A stretch of 64,000 bases of DNA from Neolewinella xylanilytica (GTDB lineage Bacteria > Bacteroidota > Bacteroidia > Chitinophagales > Saprospiraceae): assembly GCF_002934605.1 (NCBI RefSeq), contig NZ_PTJC01000006.1, forward strand, positions 682,001-746,000, written 5' to 3'. The notes under the pieces are model-generated. The model had not been told where the DNA came from, did no database searches, and saw only the letters and a program-made list of their open reading frames with translations. The stretch's first letter is position 1; every line of letters begins with the position of its first letter. Both the position numbers and the translations under genes were made by a program. Positions 35,888 through 45,356 of this stretch are shown piece by piece.

Positions 35888-36823
35888 GTAAAGCTCCGTG
35901 GTCGCTTCCCGTTCGTGGTACATGGGCCCAAAGCGAACGTTCCATTCCATCTCTCCGTAGGTATAGCTTTTGTGAATGGTGATTTGCTGGGCGAACGTCC
36001 GGTCGTACCCTTCGATGGTGACGAGCAGCTCCGAAAATCGCTGGCAGTAGTCAGCTTTTGTCCATCCGTGCATCGGACTGGCCGGATCGATGGGGTGAAC
36101 GATCGTCCAGTTCAACGGGAACAACGAGACGAAATCCCGTTCCAGGCTGAGGGGGTGAAAATGTCGTTTCAGGTCACCGTCTCCGTCTTCCAGCCAGGTG
36201 AGGACCACGCGGGCCGTCAGGTTGATCAGGTTGGTATCGCGCTTGTTGGCGATCCGGAATTGCAGGCTCGGGAGTCCATTCCGGTAGGGAGCGTAGATGG
36301 CCCGCTCCGAAAAAATTACCATGCGGGTGGGTCGGGAAAAACGGGCGAAAAACAAACCGGTCACGAGAGCCAGTGACACCCATCCCAGCAGGGCCAGCAG
36401 GGCGGCCAACGTATTTGAGGCCGCCGAAATGGGCGCGATCGCTCCGTAGCCCACGGTGGTGAACGTCTGAATACTGAAATAAAAACATTCCAGGAACTTT
36501 CCCCAGTTGGTCAGTCCGCCCCGTACCCCGTTGAGATGATCGGTGCCGATCAGGTAAAATCCCAGCGCGAAGAGGAGATTGCAGGCCGTATAGGCAAGCA
36601 GGTTAAGGATGATGAACCGCGGCCAGGACATCTCGACCAGGTTCTGGTAGGGCGCGAAAACGGACCTTCCGCGCCGGATTACGTTAAACGTGCCATCGGG
36701 GTTAATGAGCCGGGTGCCGGGTTTACGCGCGATCTTGTTACCAAGGCCGAGGTCTTCTTCCTCCCTTTCCGCGGTCGTTTCGATACCCCGCCCAAACCGC
36801 TGCCGCAGATTCGAGAATTTCAT
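35843..36823 (-). CDS. Inward-rectifier potassium channel, KirBac type
   Basis: 326 residues. Two transmembrane helices flank the selectivity filter TVGYG (123-127), preceded by the slide helix MSWPRFIILN and followed by an immunoglobulin-like cytoplasmic domain with FSERAIYAPYRNGLPSLQFRIANKR, a characteristic Kir stretch. It conducts K+ at the inner membrane. On the minus strand TATCTTTG (36836-36829) ends 5 nt before the ATG, so the mRNA is probably leaderless. Its end overlaps the phosphorylase gene by 45 bp. Confidence 0.92.
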   Translation of the reverse strand: MKFSNLRQRFGRGIETTAEREEEDLGLGNKIARKPGTRLINPDGTFNVIRRGRSVFAPYQNLVEMSWPRFIILNLLAYTACNLLFALGFYLIGTDHLNGVRGGLTNWGKFLECFYFSIQTFTTVGYGAIAPISAASNTLAALLALLGWVSLALVTGLFFARFSRPTRMVIFSERAIYAPYRNGLPSLQFRIANKRDTNLINLTARVVLTWLEDGDGDLKRHFHPLSLERDFVSLFPLNWTIVHPIDPASPMHGWTKADYCQRFSELLVTIEGYDRTFAQQITIHKSYTYGEMEWNVRFGPMYHEREATTELYLSRISATVAVGEEE

Positions 36824-36827
36824 CGTA

Positions 36828-36843
36828 CCAAAGATACTTTTGG
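36828..36843. promoter_or_regulatory. Overlapping divergent promoter elements for kirBac and tetR
   Basis: CCAAAGATACTTTTGG reads TATCTTTG on minus (36836-36829, kirBac) and TACTTTTG on plus (36835-36842, towards tetR), two TAnnTTTG elements sharing two bases. The 16-bp block is also an imperfect palindrome (12 of 16 positions), which could be an operator. Confidence 0.5.
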
Positions 36844-36922
36844 TAGAACTTTTGCGCCAAAGCGCGGGTGCAACGCGAATTTTGTTCCGTTAAAAAATGT
36901 GACGGAGGAAACTCAAAAAACT

Positions 36923-37591
36923 ATGGAAACTTACAACTACGCTAAAGTTTCCGGCGTTTTAGGCGGGATGGAATTAACCGAAGACCAACAGAAGCTTGTG
37001 AACTCCGCCAGGGAGTTATTCAAGCGTATTGGTATCCGCAGCGTGAGTATGGACGATATCGCCCGCGAACTCGGTGTGTCGAAGAAAACCCTGTATCAGC
37101 TAGTGGATAACAAGGAGCAACTGGTTCGAATGGTGATGGCGGAGCAAACCTGCGGGGATCTGAAGGTGCTGGATCAGCACCGCGACGAGGCCCTGGACGC
37201 CATCGACGAGCTGCTGCGCAACAGTCGGTACTTCATCCGGTCCATGCGCTCGATTTCTCCTACCGCCGTTCACGACCTCCAGAAGTATTACCCCGATATC
37301 TTTCATTCTCGTGTAAAGGATCACCACCAGGTGTTTCTGGATCGGGTCAAGGACAACCTCAACCGGGGCATCGCCGAGGGGATTTATCGCTCGGACATCG
37401 ACGCCGAAGTAATTGCTCAACTTTTCGTGGGAACGACCGCCATGGTGATGGACCGCTCGGTCTTTCCGGCACATGAGCGTCCGTTGTCTCTCATTCTCCA
37501 CCAGCATAGCACCTACCACTTCAACGGCATCGTCAACGAGGCCGGTTACGAGCGGGTCAAGACGTATCTGCAACAGGAGGACCTGTCATAA
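36923..37591 (+). CDS. TetR-family transcriptional regulator
   Basis: 222 residues from METYNYAK; the frame stays open upstream to 36536 but that part overlaps the Kir gene. SARELFKRIGIRSVSMDDIARELGVSKKTLYQLV is the N-terminal helix-turn-helix; the ligand domain follows. GGAGG at 36904-36908 is a rare Shine-Dalgarno-like sequence 14 nt before the ATG. It lies 9 bp before the TolC gene and is presumably the repressor of the efflux operon. Written as a split motif here: SMDDIARELGVS is the key helix. Confidence 0.88.
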   Translation: METYNYAKVSGVLGGMELTEDQQKLVNSARELFKRIGIRSVSMDDIARELGVSKKTLYQLVDNKEQLVRMVMAEQTCGDLKVLDQHRDEALDAIDELLRNSRYFIRSMRSISPTAVHDLQKYYPDIFHSRVKDHHQVFLDRVKDNLNRGIAEGIYRSDIDAEVIAQLFVGTTAMVMDRSVFPAHERPLSLILHQHSTYHFNGIVNEAGYERVKTYLQQEDLS

Positions 37592-37600
37592 TCACTCACC

Positions 37601-38932
37601 ATGCAAGCATTATTAACCTACGTATTGCTTTTCGTATGCCTCGGGCTATCGGCTCAGCAGGCCAATCCGCCGGTGTTTTCGCTCCAGGATGCGGTCAATT
37701 ATGCCTATGAGAACGCGAACAGCATCCGCAATGCCCGGGTCGACATACTGGATGCGGAGCAGAACATTCGCGAGCAACTGAGTACCGGTTTTCCCCAGAT
37801 TTCCGCGGCCCTGGACTACACCCGCTACCTTAAGGTACCCGTCCTTCCCCTGCCCGAAGCCTTTGCCGCCCTCAACCCCGACCCGAATGCGCCGGCTCCG
37901 GAGGGCATCGCGTTTCAGCGGAAAAATAACTTTACCGGCGGACTGAACGTCAGCGGGATGTTGTTCGACGGTTCCTTCTTCGTCGGGCTGCGGGCGGCTC
38001 GGGCCAGTCGCGACTATTTTAACCTCCAGCTCGAGGATGCCCAGCGACAGGTTCGCAATCAAGTCACCCAATCTTATTTTCCGGTTCTGCTGACTTCCAC
38101 CAATCTCGAAATCGTGGAACGCAACATCAGCAACCTGGAAAAACTCTTGCGGGAAACGGAGGCCCAGTACGAAGCCGGCTTCGTCGAACAGCTGGATGTC
38201 GACCGGCTCGTGCTTAGCCTGAATAACCTGCGCAGTACCCGCAACGACCTGGAGCAGCAACGGGAGAATGCTTTGCGAGCGCTCAAATTCAGTCTGAACT
38301 TCCCGGAGAACCAGCCCCTGGACGTCTCGGAAGATCTTGAGGCCCTGGAGCTCGAGGTTGAATCGGCTGCCCTGAGCAGCGACGTTCCCTACCAGCAGCG
38401 TAGCGAGGTACGTCTGTTGGATCAGACGCTGGCGCTGCAGGATCTCAACATCGATCTACAGAAGGCTGCCTACCTCCCGCGCCTGAGCCTCGTCGGTTCC
38501 GCTCAGTATCAGTACCAGGGAGACAGTTTTAGCGATGGTTTCTGGGCCCCCACCGCACTGGTAGGCCTTTCCGCCGCCATTCCGATCTACGATTTCGGCG
38601 GACGCAGCTCCCGGCTGGAGCGCGCCCGACTGGATAAGGAGAAGGTCGTCAATCAGCGCGACGACCTGGTGCGCAGCATCGACCTGGAAGTCCGCAACGC
38701 CCGCGGCTCCTTCAATGCCGCCCGCGACCGACTGGAAAATACCCGTCAGAATCAGGAACTGGCGCAGCGCATCTACGAGACCACCCAGATCAAATACCGC
38801 GAAGGCGTGGGTAGTAGCATCGAAGTGGTCCAGGCCGAACAACAGCTTTACGAAGCTCAGGCCAACTATCTCAACGCACTCTACGACACCCTGGTCGCCA
38901 AAGAAGACCTTTACATAGCCCTCGGCCAATGA
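37601..38932 (+). CDS. TolC-family outer membrane efflux protein
   Basis: 443 residues with a short signal peptide (LLTYVLLFVCLGLSAQ) and the TolC two-repeat layout of long coiled coils and short strands. QDAVNYAYENANSIRNARVD and the GGLNVSGMLFDGSFFVGLRAAR block start the first repeat; IYDFGGRSSRLERARLDKE begins the second. It forms the outer membrane channel of the RND pump encoded by the next two genes, overlapping the adaptor start by 4 bp. Confidence 0.92.
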   Translation: MQALLTYVLLFVCLGLSAQQANPPVFSLQDAVNYAYENANSIRNARVDILDAEQNIREQLSTGFPQISAALDYTRYLKVPVLPLPEAFAALNPDPNAPAPEGIAFQRKNNFTGGLNVSGMLFDGSFFVGLRAARASRDYFNLQLEDAQRQVRNQVTQSYFPVLLTSTNLEIVERNISNLEKLLRETEAQYEAGFVEQLDVDRLVLSLNNLRSTRNDLEQQRENALRALKFSLNFPENQPLDVSEDLEALELEVESAALSSDVPYQQRSEVRLLDQTLALQDLNIDLQKAAYLPRLSLVGSAQYQYQGDSFSDGFWAPTALVGLSAAIPIYDFGGRSSRLERARLDKEKVVNQRDDLVRSIDLEVRNARGSFNAARDRLENTRQNQELAQRIYETTQIKYREGVGSSIEVVQAEQQLYEAQANYLNALYDTLVAKEDLYIALGQ

Positions 38933-40152
38933 AAACTATCCTAACATATTTCCCCATGCAGCGCTTCGTTCCGGTTGTGTGCCTTGCCGTCCTATTAGTT
39001 GGTTGTGGATCCTCGGCCGAGGAGTCCGAACCGGAAACCTTCGAGGAGATTCAGGAAGTCCTGAAGGGCAGACGGGCCGAACTTCGCGAACTCACCCAGG
39101 AGGTGGAAATGCTGGAGGCCCGATTAGCGGAGATCAACCCTGATTTCGCCCCGAATGCGACGCTGGTTTCCTACGAAACCATCGATACGTCCAGCTTCAC
39201 CAACTTCGCCCAGGTCCAGGCAACCGTACGCGCCGCGGAAAGTGCCATGGCGACCCCGGAGATCCCCGGCAGAATACTACAGATGAACTTCGAGGAAGGC
39301 GACCCGATCCGCAAGGGCCAGCTCGTAGCCGTGCTCGACGTGGAAGGAACCGAAACTCAACGGGCCGAACTGGAGACGGCCGCCGACCTCGCCCGGACCG
39401 TTTACGAAAGGCAGGAAAAGCTGTGGGAGCAGAACATCGGTTCCGAGATACAGTACCTGCAGGCAAAGAACAATTACGAGCGGATCCAACAGCAGATCAA
39501 GGCCATCGATATTCAGGCGAACAAGCGCAATGTTTACGCTCCGCTCACGGGAACGGTGGAACAGGTGCTGTTGCGGACCGGGGAGAACGCCGCCCCGGGT
39601 TCACCCATCTTGTCGATCATCAGCACCAACGACCTTCAGGTGGTGGCCGATGCGCCGGAATCGCTACTCTCCCGAGTGAAACTCCGGGATAACGTCCGCG
39701 TCCGGGTGCCAGCCTCCGGAGTCGAGTTCCAGGCGCCGGTTACGCGTATCGGACGTACCGTCGACCCGGCCAACCGCACCTTTGAAGTGGAACTGGACGT
39801 GCCGCGCCAGTACATCGACGTGCTGAAGGCCAATTTGCTCGCCCAGGTGGAAGTACTGGACTACCGCGCCGACGAGCAGATCGTGGTCAGCCAGGACTAC
39901 ATCCAGCAGGACAACGACGGCCGCCGCTTCGTTTTCACGGCTAACGAGGCCGACGGAGAGACGGTGGCGCGTAAAACCTACATCGAAACGGGGGAAAGTT
40001 TCAACAACCGCGCAGTCGTAACGAGCGGGTTACAGACTGGCGACCGCATCATTACCAACGGCTCCCGCGGACTGGCCGACGGACAGCCCATCGACTTGAG
40101 CCGTTCGCCACAGGAAACTGCCGCCCCCGAAAAACTGACCACTAATGGCTAA
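38929..40152 (+). CDS. RND efflux periplasmic adaptor (membrane fusion protein)
   Basis: 407 residues (a start at the second Met, residue 10, is possible). The lipobox LLVGC places the lipidated Cys at residue 26. An acidic coiled coil of about 50 residues follows, then the lipoyl/beta-barrel adaptor domains with IPGRILQMNFEEGDPIRKGQ and VYAPLTGTVEQVLLRTGENA. It bridges the TolC channel and the RND pump. It overlaps tolC by 4 bp and the RND gene by 8 bp, so the three are translated together. Confidence 0.92.
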   Translation: MKTILTYFPMQRFVPVVCLAVLLVGCGSSAEESEPETFEEIQEVLKGRRAELRELTQEVEMLEARLAEINPDFAPNATLVSYETIDTSSFTNFAQVQATVRAAESAMATPEIPGRILQMNFEEGDPIRKGQLVAVLDVEGTETQRAELETAADLARTVYERQEKLWEQNIGSEIQYLQAKNNYERIQQQIKAIDIQANKRNVYAPLTGTVEQVLLRTGENAAPGSPILSIISTNDLQVVADAPESLLSRVKLRDNVRVRVPASGVEFQAPVTRIGRTVDPANRTFEVELDVPRQYIDVLKANLLAQVEVLDYRADEQIVVSQDYIQQDNDGRRFVFTANEADGETVARKTYIETGESFNNRAVVTSGLQTGDRIITNGSRGLADGQPIDLSRSPQETAAPEKLTTNG

Positions 40153-43100
40153 GCAGCAAAAGCGGACCTTCGGGCTCACCAACCTATCCGTCGAGAACGG
40201 AACCAGCGTATTTTTGCTGGCCGTCATGATCCTTATTTTCGGGCTGTACGCCTACGTGCAGGTGCCGAAGGAGCAATTTCCCGAGGTAAACCTGCCCCAG
40301 GTATTCGTTAATACGCCCTACTTCGGCAACTCCGCCGCCGATATTGAGTCGCTGGTCACCCGACCGCTCGAGAAAGAATTGCAGAGCGTCGACGGTGTCA
40401 AGACCATCCTTTCGACGAGTATCCAGGATTTTAGCTCCATCACGATCGAATTCAATTCGGACGAAGACGTAGACGAGGCGACGCGAAGAGTGAAGGACGC
40501 CATTGACCTGGCCCGACCGGAGCTGCCTTCCGACCTCGATACGGATCCGGTGGTTCAGGAGATCAATACGGCCAAGATCCCCATCATTACCATCAATGTC
40601 AGTGGCGATTATCCGCCGGACGAACTCCGCCGCTACGCCGAGGACATGCAGGACGCGTTGGAAGATGTAGACGGCGTCAGCGCCGTCAACCTGAAGGGGG
40701 TCCAGGATCGGGAAATCGAAATCGCCGTGGACGTCCAGCGAATGGAAAGCCTGGAGATCAGCTTTCAGGACATCGAAAACGCCGTATCGGGCGAAAACCT
40801 GACGTTATCGGGCGGTGAGATTGTCAACAACGGCGTTCGCCGCGCCATCCGGGTGGTTGGTGAATTCGACGATGCCCGCGAGTTGGCCGGAACCGTCATT
40901 AAGCGGGAAAACCAGCGACTGGTTTACCTGCGCGACGTGGCCGACGTCACCTTTGGTTACGAGGACCCCACCAGTATTGCCCGGGCGGACGGCTTACCCG
41001 TAATCAGCCTGGAAGTGATCAAAAAGAGCGGAGAAAACCTCCTCAGCACCACCGACGCGCTGAAGGAGACGGCCGCGGAAATCCAGCAAAGCTTTCCGGA
41101 AGACCTGAGCATCACCTACTTTAACGACCAGTCGAACAACACCCGCGACCAGGTGGAAAACCTGGAGAACAGCATCATCAGCGGGGTCATCCTGGTCGTA
41201 GTGGTATTGCTGTTTTTCCTGGGTTTACGCAACGCGCTTTTCGTCGGCATCGCGATCCCCTTATCGATGCTGATGGGTATCCTGTGGATTTGGCTCAGTG
41301 GGGTAACCCTCAATATCGTGGTGCTTTTCGCCCTGATTCTGGCGTTGGGACTGCTGGTGGACAACGGGATTGTCATCGTCGAGAACATCTACCGCTACCG
41401 CCAGCTCGGGGAGGGTGCGGAACGGGCGTCTAAATACGGTGCCGGTGAAGTTGCCTGGCCCATTATTGCTTCCACGGCCACTACGCTGGCCGCGTTCCTG
41501 CCGTTGGCGATCTGGCCGGGCATCGTGGGAGAATTCATGAAATACTTTCCGATTACGCTGATCCTCGTCCTGGTCAGTTCGCTCATCGTGGCGCTGGTCA
41601 TCAACCCGGTATTTGCCAGTCAGTTCATGGAGGTGGATAAGCGCGCCGATACCCGGAGACAACGTCGCCGCAAAGTGCGCAACACCCTGTTCCTCGCCGG
41701 GATATTAATGCTCGTCGGAGTGATCGGGTTAGTGGTGGGCGCGGTATGGTTGTTCAACCTGATGGTGATTTCCACCCTAACCACCCTGGTTTACTTTTTT
41801 CTCCTGCGCCCGGCGTCCTTCATCTTTCAGGACCGCTTTCTGCCCTGGCTGGAGCACCAGTACAACCGATCGATCGGCTTTTCTCTTCGCTACAGCAAGT
41901 CCATCTTCGGGGGAACCATCGCACTGCTGCTGATCGCGTTGGTGCTGACGGCCATTAAGCCGCCGCAGATCGAGTTTTTCCCCAGTGCGGACCCCCTGTA
42001 CGTCAATGCTTTCGTCGAACTTCCCCTGGGTACGGATATCTCCGCGACCGATGATGTGGCCAAAACCCTGGAGCAGCGGTTGCTCGCTTTGCTCGAGCCC
42101 TACGGAGATATCGTCGAAGCCGTCTTGACGCAGGTGGGGGAAAACACCGCGGATCCGAGCGCGCCGCCGGAGCCCGGCGTAACGCCCAACAAAGCCCGCA
42201 TAACCGTCACCTTCGTTCCCTTTCGCGATCGGGGTGGGGTGAGCACCACCGACATCATGGAGGAGATTCGGCAGGAGGTTCGCGGCCTGCCCGGCGTGAA
42301 GGTCAGCGTGGATCAGAATGCCAGCGGTCCGTCTACCGGAAAGCCCATCAACCTCGAGATCACCGGGGATAACGTCGAGCGCCTGGTTCCGCTCGGAGAC
42401 GATATTATCAACTACATCAACCGTCAGGGGATTCCGGGAATTGAGGAACTTTCCGCCGACATCAAACTCGGCAAACCGGAGTTACTGGTGAACGTCAACC
42501 GGGAGGCTGCGCGCCGTTACGGCCTGTCCACCGGCCAAATCGCCTCGGCGCTGCGCACGTCGGTGTACGGCCGGGAGATCAGCACCTACAAACTGGGGGA
42601 GGATGAATACCCGATCATCATCCGGCTGAACGAGGGTGACCGCAACCAGGTCCAGAACCTGCTGAACCAGCGCGTTACCTTCCGCGATCCCGCCACCGGC
42701 CGGATTACCCAGGTGCCGATCAGTACGGTGGCCGAGGTCCAGTACAGCAGTACCTACAGCGCGATTAAGCGGAAGGACCTGGACCGGGTGATTACCGTGA
42801 GTTCCAACGTACTGGACGGCTATACGGCCAACGAGATCATTCCGGAGATCACCGCCGCGCTGGAAAACTACGACTTTCCCCAGGGCTACAGCTACGAGTT
42901 TACCGGCGAGCAGCAGCAGCAGCAAGAAGATGTCGGCTTCCTGTTGGGGGCCTTCGTATTCGCGCTGTTCCTGATCTTTATCATCATCGTTGCCCAGTTC
43001 AACAGCATCAGTTCCCCCTTCATTATATTGACTTCGGTCATTCTGTCCACGATCGGCGTACTGCTGGGTTACTTCTTCTTCGGGGGGACGTTTTCTGTCG

Positions 43101-43603
43101 TATTCACCGGGGTAGGCATCATTTCCCTGGCCGGGGTGGTAGTGAACAACGCTATCGTGCTGATCGACTATACGACCTTGCTGATGCGAGAAAAAGTAGA
43201 GGAACGGGGGCTGGAGAAGATTTCCGAACTGGATATGGATGACATTCGCGATGCGATCATCGAGGGGGGGGAAACCCGCTTGCGGCCGGTGTTGCTTACC
43301 GCGATTACTACCGTGTTGGGGCTTATCCCACTAGCGGTCGGCTTCAACTTCGACTTCTTCAGTTTTGTTGCCAACTGGGACGGCCGGCTTTTCATCGGCG
43401 GCGACAACACGGCTCTTTGGGGCCCAATGGCCTGGACGGTGATCTACGGGCTGGTATTCGCCACCTTCCTTACCCTGGTGGTGGTCCCGGTTATGCTGTG
43501 GTTGCTGTACAAAAGCCGCCGGGGCGTGCGCCGGGTCATCGGCAAGTATAGCCATCAGGAGGAGGAACAACCAGAAGGGGAGCTGGCCGTGGAAACTACC
43601 TGA
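40145..43603 (+). CDS. RND-family efflux pump permease (AcrB/MMPL-type)
   Basis: 1152 residues, about twelve membrane helices with two large periplasmic loops, one after helix 1 and one after helix 7. The start FGLTNLSVENGTSVFLLAVM, DNGIVIVENIYRY in helix 4 with the proton-relay acid region, and the C-terminal VVNNAIVLIDYTT are the family signatures. It drives proton-coupled export of unknown substrates; the multidrug assignment is by family. An unusual 60-residue loop with two extra helices follows the first half (around residue 500). ruvX starts 5 bp downstream. Confidence 0.94.
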   Translation: MAKQQKRTFGLTNLSVENGTSVFLLAVMILIFGLYAYVQVPKEQFPEVNLPQVFVNTPYFGNSAADIESLVTRPLEKELQSVDGVKTILSTSIQDFSSITIEFNSDEDVDEATRRVKDAIDLARPELPSDLDTDPVVQEINTAKIPIITINVSGDYPPDELRRYAEDMQDALEDVDGVSAVNLKGVQDREIEIAVDVQRMESLEISFQDIENAVSGENLTLSGGEIVNNGVRRAIRVVGEFDDARELAGTVIKRENQRLVYLRDVADVTFGYEDPTSIARADGLPVISLEVIKKSGENLLSTTDALKETAAEIQQSFPEDLSITYFNDQSNNTRDQVENLENSIISGVILVVVVLLFFLGLRNALFVGIAIPLSMLMGILWIWLSGVTLNIVVLFALILALGLLVDNGIVIVENIYRYRQLGEGAERASKYGAGEVAWPIIASTATTLAAFLPLAIWPGIVGEFMKYFPITLILVLVSSLIVALVINPVFASQFMEVDKRADTRRQRRRKVRNTLFLAGILMLVGVIGLVVGAVWLFNLMVISTLTTLVYFFLLRPASFIFQDRFLPWLEHQYNRSIGFSLRYSKSIFGGTIALLLIALVLTAIKPPQIEFFPSADPLYVNAFVELPLGTDISATDDVAKTLEQRLLALLEPYGDIVEAVLTQVGENTADPSAPPEPGVTPNKARITVTFVPFRDRGGVSTTDIMEEIRQEVRGLPGVKVSVDQNASGPSTGKPINLEITGDNVERLVPLGDDIINYINRQGIPGIEELSADIKLGKPELLVNVNREAARRYGLSTGQIASALRTSVYGREISTYKLGEDEYPIIIRLNEGDRNQVQNLLNQRVTFRDPATGRITQVPISTVAEVQYSSTYSAIKRKDLDRVITVSSNVLDGYTANEIIPEITAALENYDFPQGYSYEFTGEQQQQQEDVGFLLGAFVFALFLIFIIIVAQFNSISSPFIILTSVILSTIGVLLGYFFFGGTFSVVFTGVGIISLAGVVVNNAIVLIDYTTLLMREKVEERGLEKISELDMDDIRDAIIEGGETRLRPVLLTAITTVLGLIPLAVGFNFDFFSFVANWDGRLFIGGDNTALWGPMAWTVIYGLVFATFLTLVVVPVMLWLLYKSRRGVRRVIGKYSHQEEEQPEGELAVETT

Positions 43604-43608
43604 TACCA

Positions 43609-44019
43609 ATGCGCATCCTCGGCATCGATTACGGAAGGAAGAAGTGCGGAGTAGCCGTAACTGATCCGTTGCAACTGATTGCCACGGGGCTGATGACGGT
43701 GCCTACCCACCAGCTGCTGGACTGGTTGACGGATTACCTCGACCGGGAGGAGGTCAGCGATCTCGTGGTGGGGGAATCGCTGACCGAAGACCGGTCCGCC
43801 AATCCCATCCAGAAAGAGATCGTAGGATTCGAACGCAAGGTCGCCAAGCGCTTTCCGGAGCTCCGGCTTCACCGACAGGATGAGTTTTTAAGCAGTCGGC
43901 GGGCGCGGGAGAGCATGCTGGCCATGGGTATGAAGAAAAAGCGACGCCGGGATAAATCCGAAGTCGACCGGATCGCCGCTACCCTTATTCTCCAGGACTT
44001 TCTTGAAGAAAGAAATTAG
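43609..44019 (+). CDS. ruvX: Putative Holliday junction resolvase RuvX (YqgF)
   Basis: 136 residues of the YqgF/RuvX RNase H-like nuclease. LGIDYGRKKCGVAVTDP is the first catalytic block, VVGESL the second, and HRQDEFLSS followed by KSEVDRIAATLILQ the last. It processes recombination intermediates or the 5' end of pre-16S rRNA in E. coli. It is 5 bp after the RND gene and likely carried on the same transcript. Confidence 0.9.
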   Translation: MRILGIDYGRKKCGVAVTDPLQLIATGLMTVPTHQLLDWLTDYLDREEVSDLVVGESLTEDRSANPIQKEIVGFERKVAKRFPELRLHRQDEFLSSRRARESMLAMGMKKKRRRDKSEVDRIAATLILQDFLEERN

Positions 44020-44055
44020 CTTTGGCGCACACCGCCCTAATACAAACTATAGAAA

Positions 44056-44613
44056 ATGATTTTACCGATCTACGCCTACGGGCAACCGGTACTGAAGCAG
44101 GTGGCCGAGCCCATCGATAAGGATTACCCCGGGTTGGAGCAATTGATTGCCGACATGTGGGAGACGATGGAAGAAGCCAACGGTGTTGGCCTGGCTGCCC
44201 CCCAGATTGGGAAAAGCATTCGCCTCTTCGTAGTGGATAGCGCGCCAATGCAGGCCGAAGGGGAAGCAGATAAGGGCATCCGCTCGGTATTCATCAACGC
44301 CGAGATTATCGAGGAAGCCGGTGCGGATTGCAGCTATTCCGAGGGCTGTCTGAGTATCCCCGACGTGTCCGGTGACGTAGACCGCCCCGAAGAAATTACC
44401 ATCACGTACCAGGACGAAAGCTTCCAGCAACACACCCGGACCTTTACCGGTATGAACGCCCGCGTCATTCAGCACGAGTACGACCACATCGACGGCATTC
44501 TGTTCACCGAACTGTTGTCGCCGCTGAAGAAGCGAATGGTGAAGCGCAGGCTGGCTAAGATCCGGAAGGGGGATATTGAGCTGAAGTACCGGATGAAGTT
44601 TATTCGGGGGTAG
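44056..44613 (+). CDS. def: Peptide deformylase
   Basis: Removes the N-formyl group from nascent proteins. The 185-residue protein has motif 1 GVGLAAPQ (43-50), motif 2 EGCLS (96-100, metal Cys98) and motif 3 HEYDH (140-144, both metal histidines and the catalytic Glu). The next gene is convergent; a short G/C-rich spacer of 45 bp separates them. Confidence 0.95.
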   Translation: MILPIYAYGQPVLKQVAEPIDKDYPGLEQLIADMWETMEEANGVGLAAPQIGKSIRLFVVDSAPMQAEGEADKGIRSVFINAEIIEEAGADCSYSEGCLSIPDVSGDVDRPEEITITYQDESFQQHTRTFTGMNARVIQHEYDHIDGILFTELLSPLKKRMVKRRLAKIRKGDIELKYRMKFIRG

Positions 44614-44658
44614 GGGGGGCTCGCTGCTTTAGAGGCTCGCTTCGCTCGCGTAGCCAGG

Positions 44659-45306
44659 TTATTTTCTGCCAAAGTCGGCGGGAATCTCGCCCCAAACCTC
44701 CGTTTTCCATTTGTAGACGGGGTTGGTGATGGTGTTGGCCTTTAGCCAGGCCTCCGCGCGGTCGATGAGGTCGTACAGTTCGGCGGTTTTCGCATTTCGG
44801 GCTAGGGTAGTCTTACACTTTCCCTTCCGTATCCAGCCCATGGCGATTTTAGAATCGGTATAGATGGGCAGATCGGGTTGCGCCTGCTTTTGCAGGAAGG
44901 CCAGGGCGTGGACGAGCGCCAGAAATTCCCCGATATTATTGGTTCCTAAGGGAAAAGCCCGGTGGAAGAGGCGTTGGCCCGAAGTGGTGGTCACTCCCTG
45001 GTATTCCATGCGCCCGGGGTTTCCGGAGCAGGCGGCATCGACGCTGATGCTTTTTCCGACGATCTTATCGGTGCTGGGGAAGGACGAGCCCCGGGAACCG
45101 GATCCTTTCTTAGTGCCGGTACCGATGCTTTTTTGGAGATACGATCCGAATCCCTTGCGAAAGGCGGCTTCGGCCTGCGCGGGGTCGGGAAAACCTTTAT
45201 ACTTCGCACCTTTGTAACCCTCGATCTGTTGCTTGGCAGATTCCCAGTCGGTGTAAACTCCCGGCCGGTGACCCATCCAGACGACGTAATATTTCTTTTT
45301 CGCCAT
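44659..45306 (-). CDS. rnhA: Ribonuclease HI with N-terminal viroplasmin domain
   Basis: 215 residues from MAKKKYYV; an ATG at 45327 adds seven. The N-terminal KKYYVVWMGHRPGVYTDW to YKGF block is the viroplasmin/RNase HI N-terminal domain that binds RNA-DNA hybrids. The catalytic domain has ISVDAACSGNPG (first Asp), NNIGEFLALVHAL (Glu), IYTDSKIAMGWI (second Asp) and a final Asp near the C-terminus. TAACTTTG lies 18 nt before the ATG on the minus strand. It is divergent from tatD. Confidence 0.9.
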   Translation of the reverse strand: MAKKKYYVVWMGHRPGVYTDWESAKQQIEGYKGAKYKGFPDPAQAEAAFRKGFGSYLQKSIGTGTKKGSGSRGSSFPSTDKIVGKSISVDAACSGNPGRMEYQGVTTTSGQRLFHRAFPLGTNNIGEFLALVHALAFLQKQAQPDLPIYTDSKIAMGWIRKGKCKTTLARNAKTAELYDLIDRAEAWLKANTITNPVYKWKTEVWGEIPADFGRK

Positions 45307-45356
45307 AGGCGTGAAGGTATACACCAAAGTTAAGCCGGGAAGGCATCTACTCGCAA

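Noticed and set aside
36536..36922. Longer TetR with 129 extra residues
   Set aside because: The extension is antisense to the KirBac gene and the promoter elements; the regular TetR length starts at 36923.
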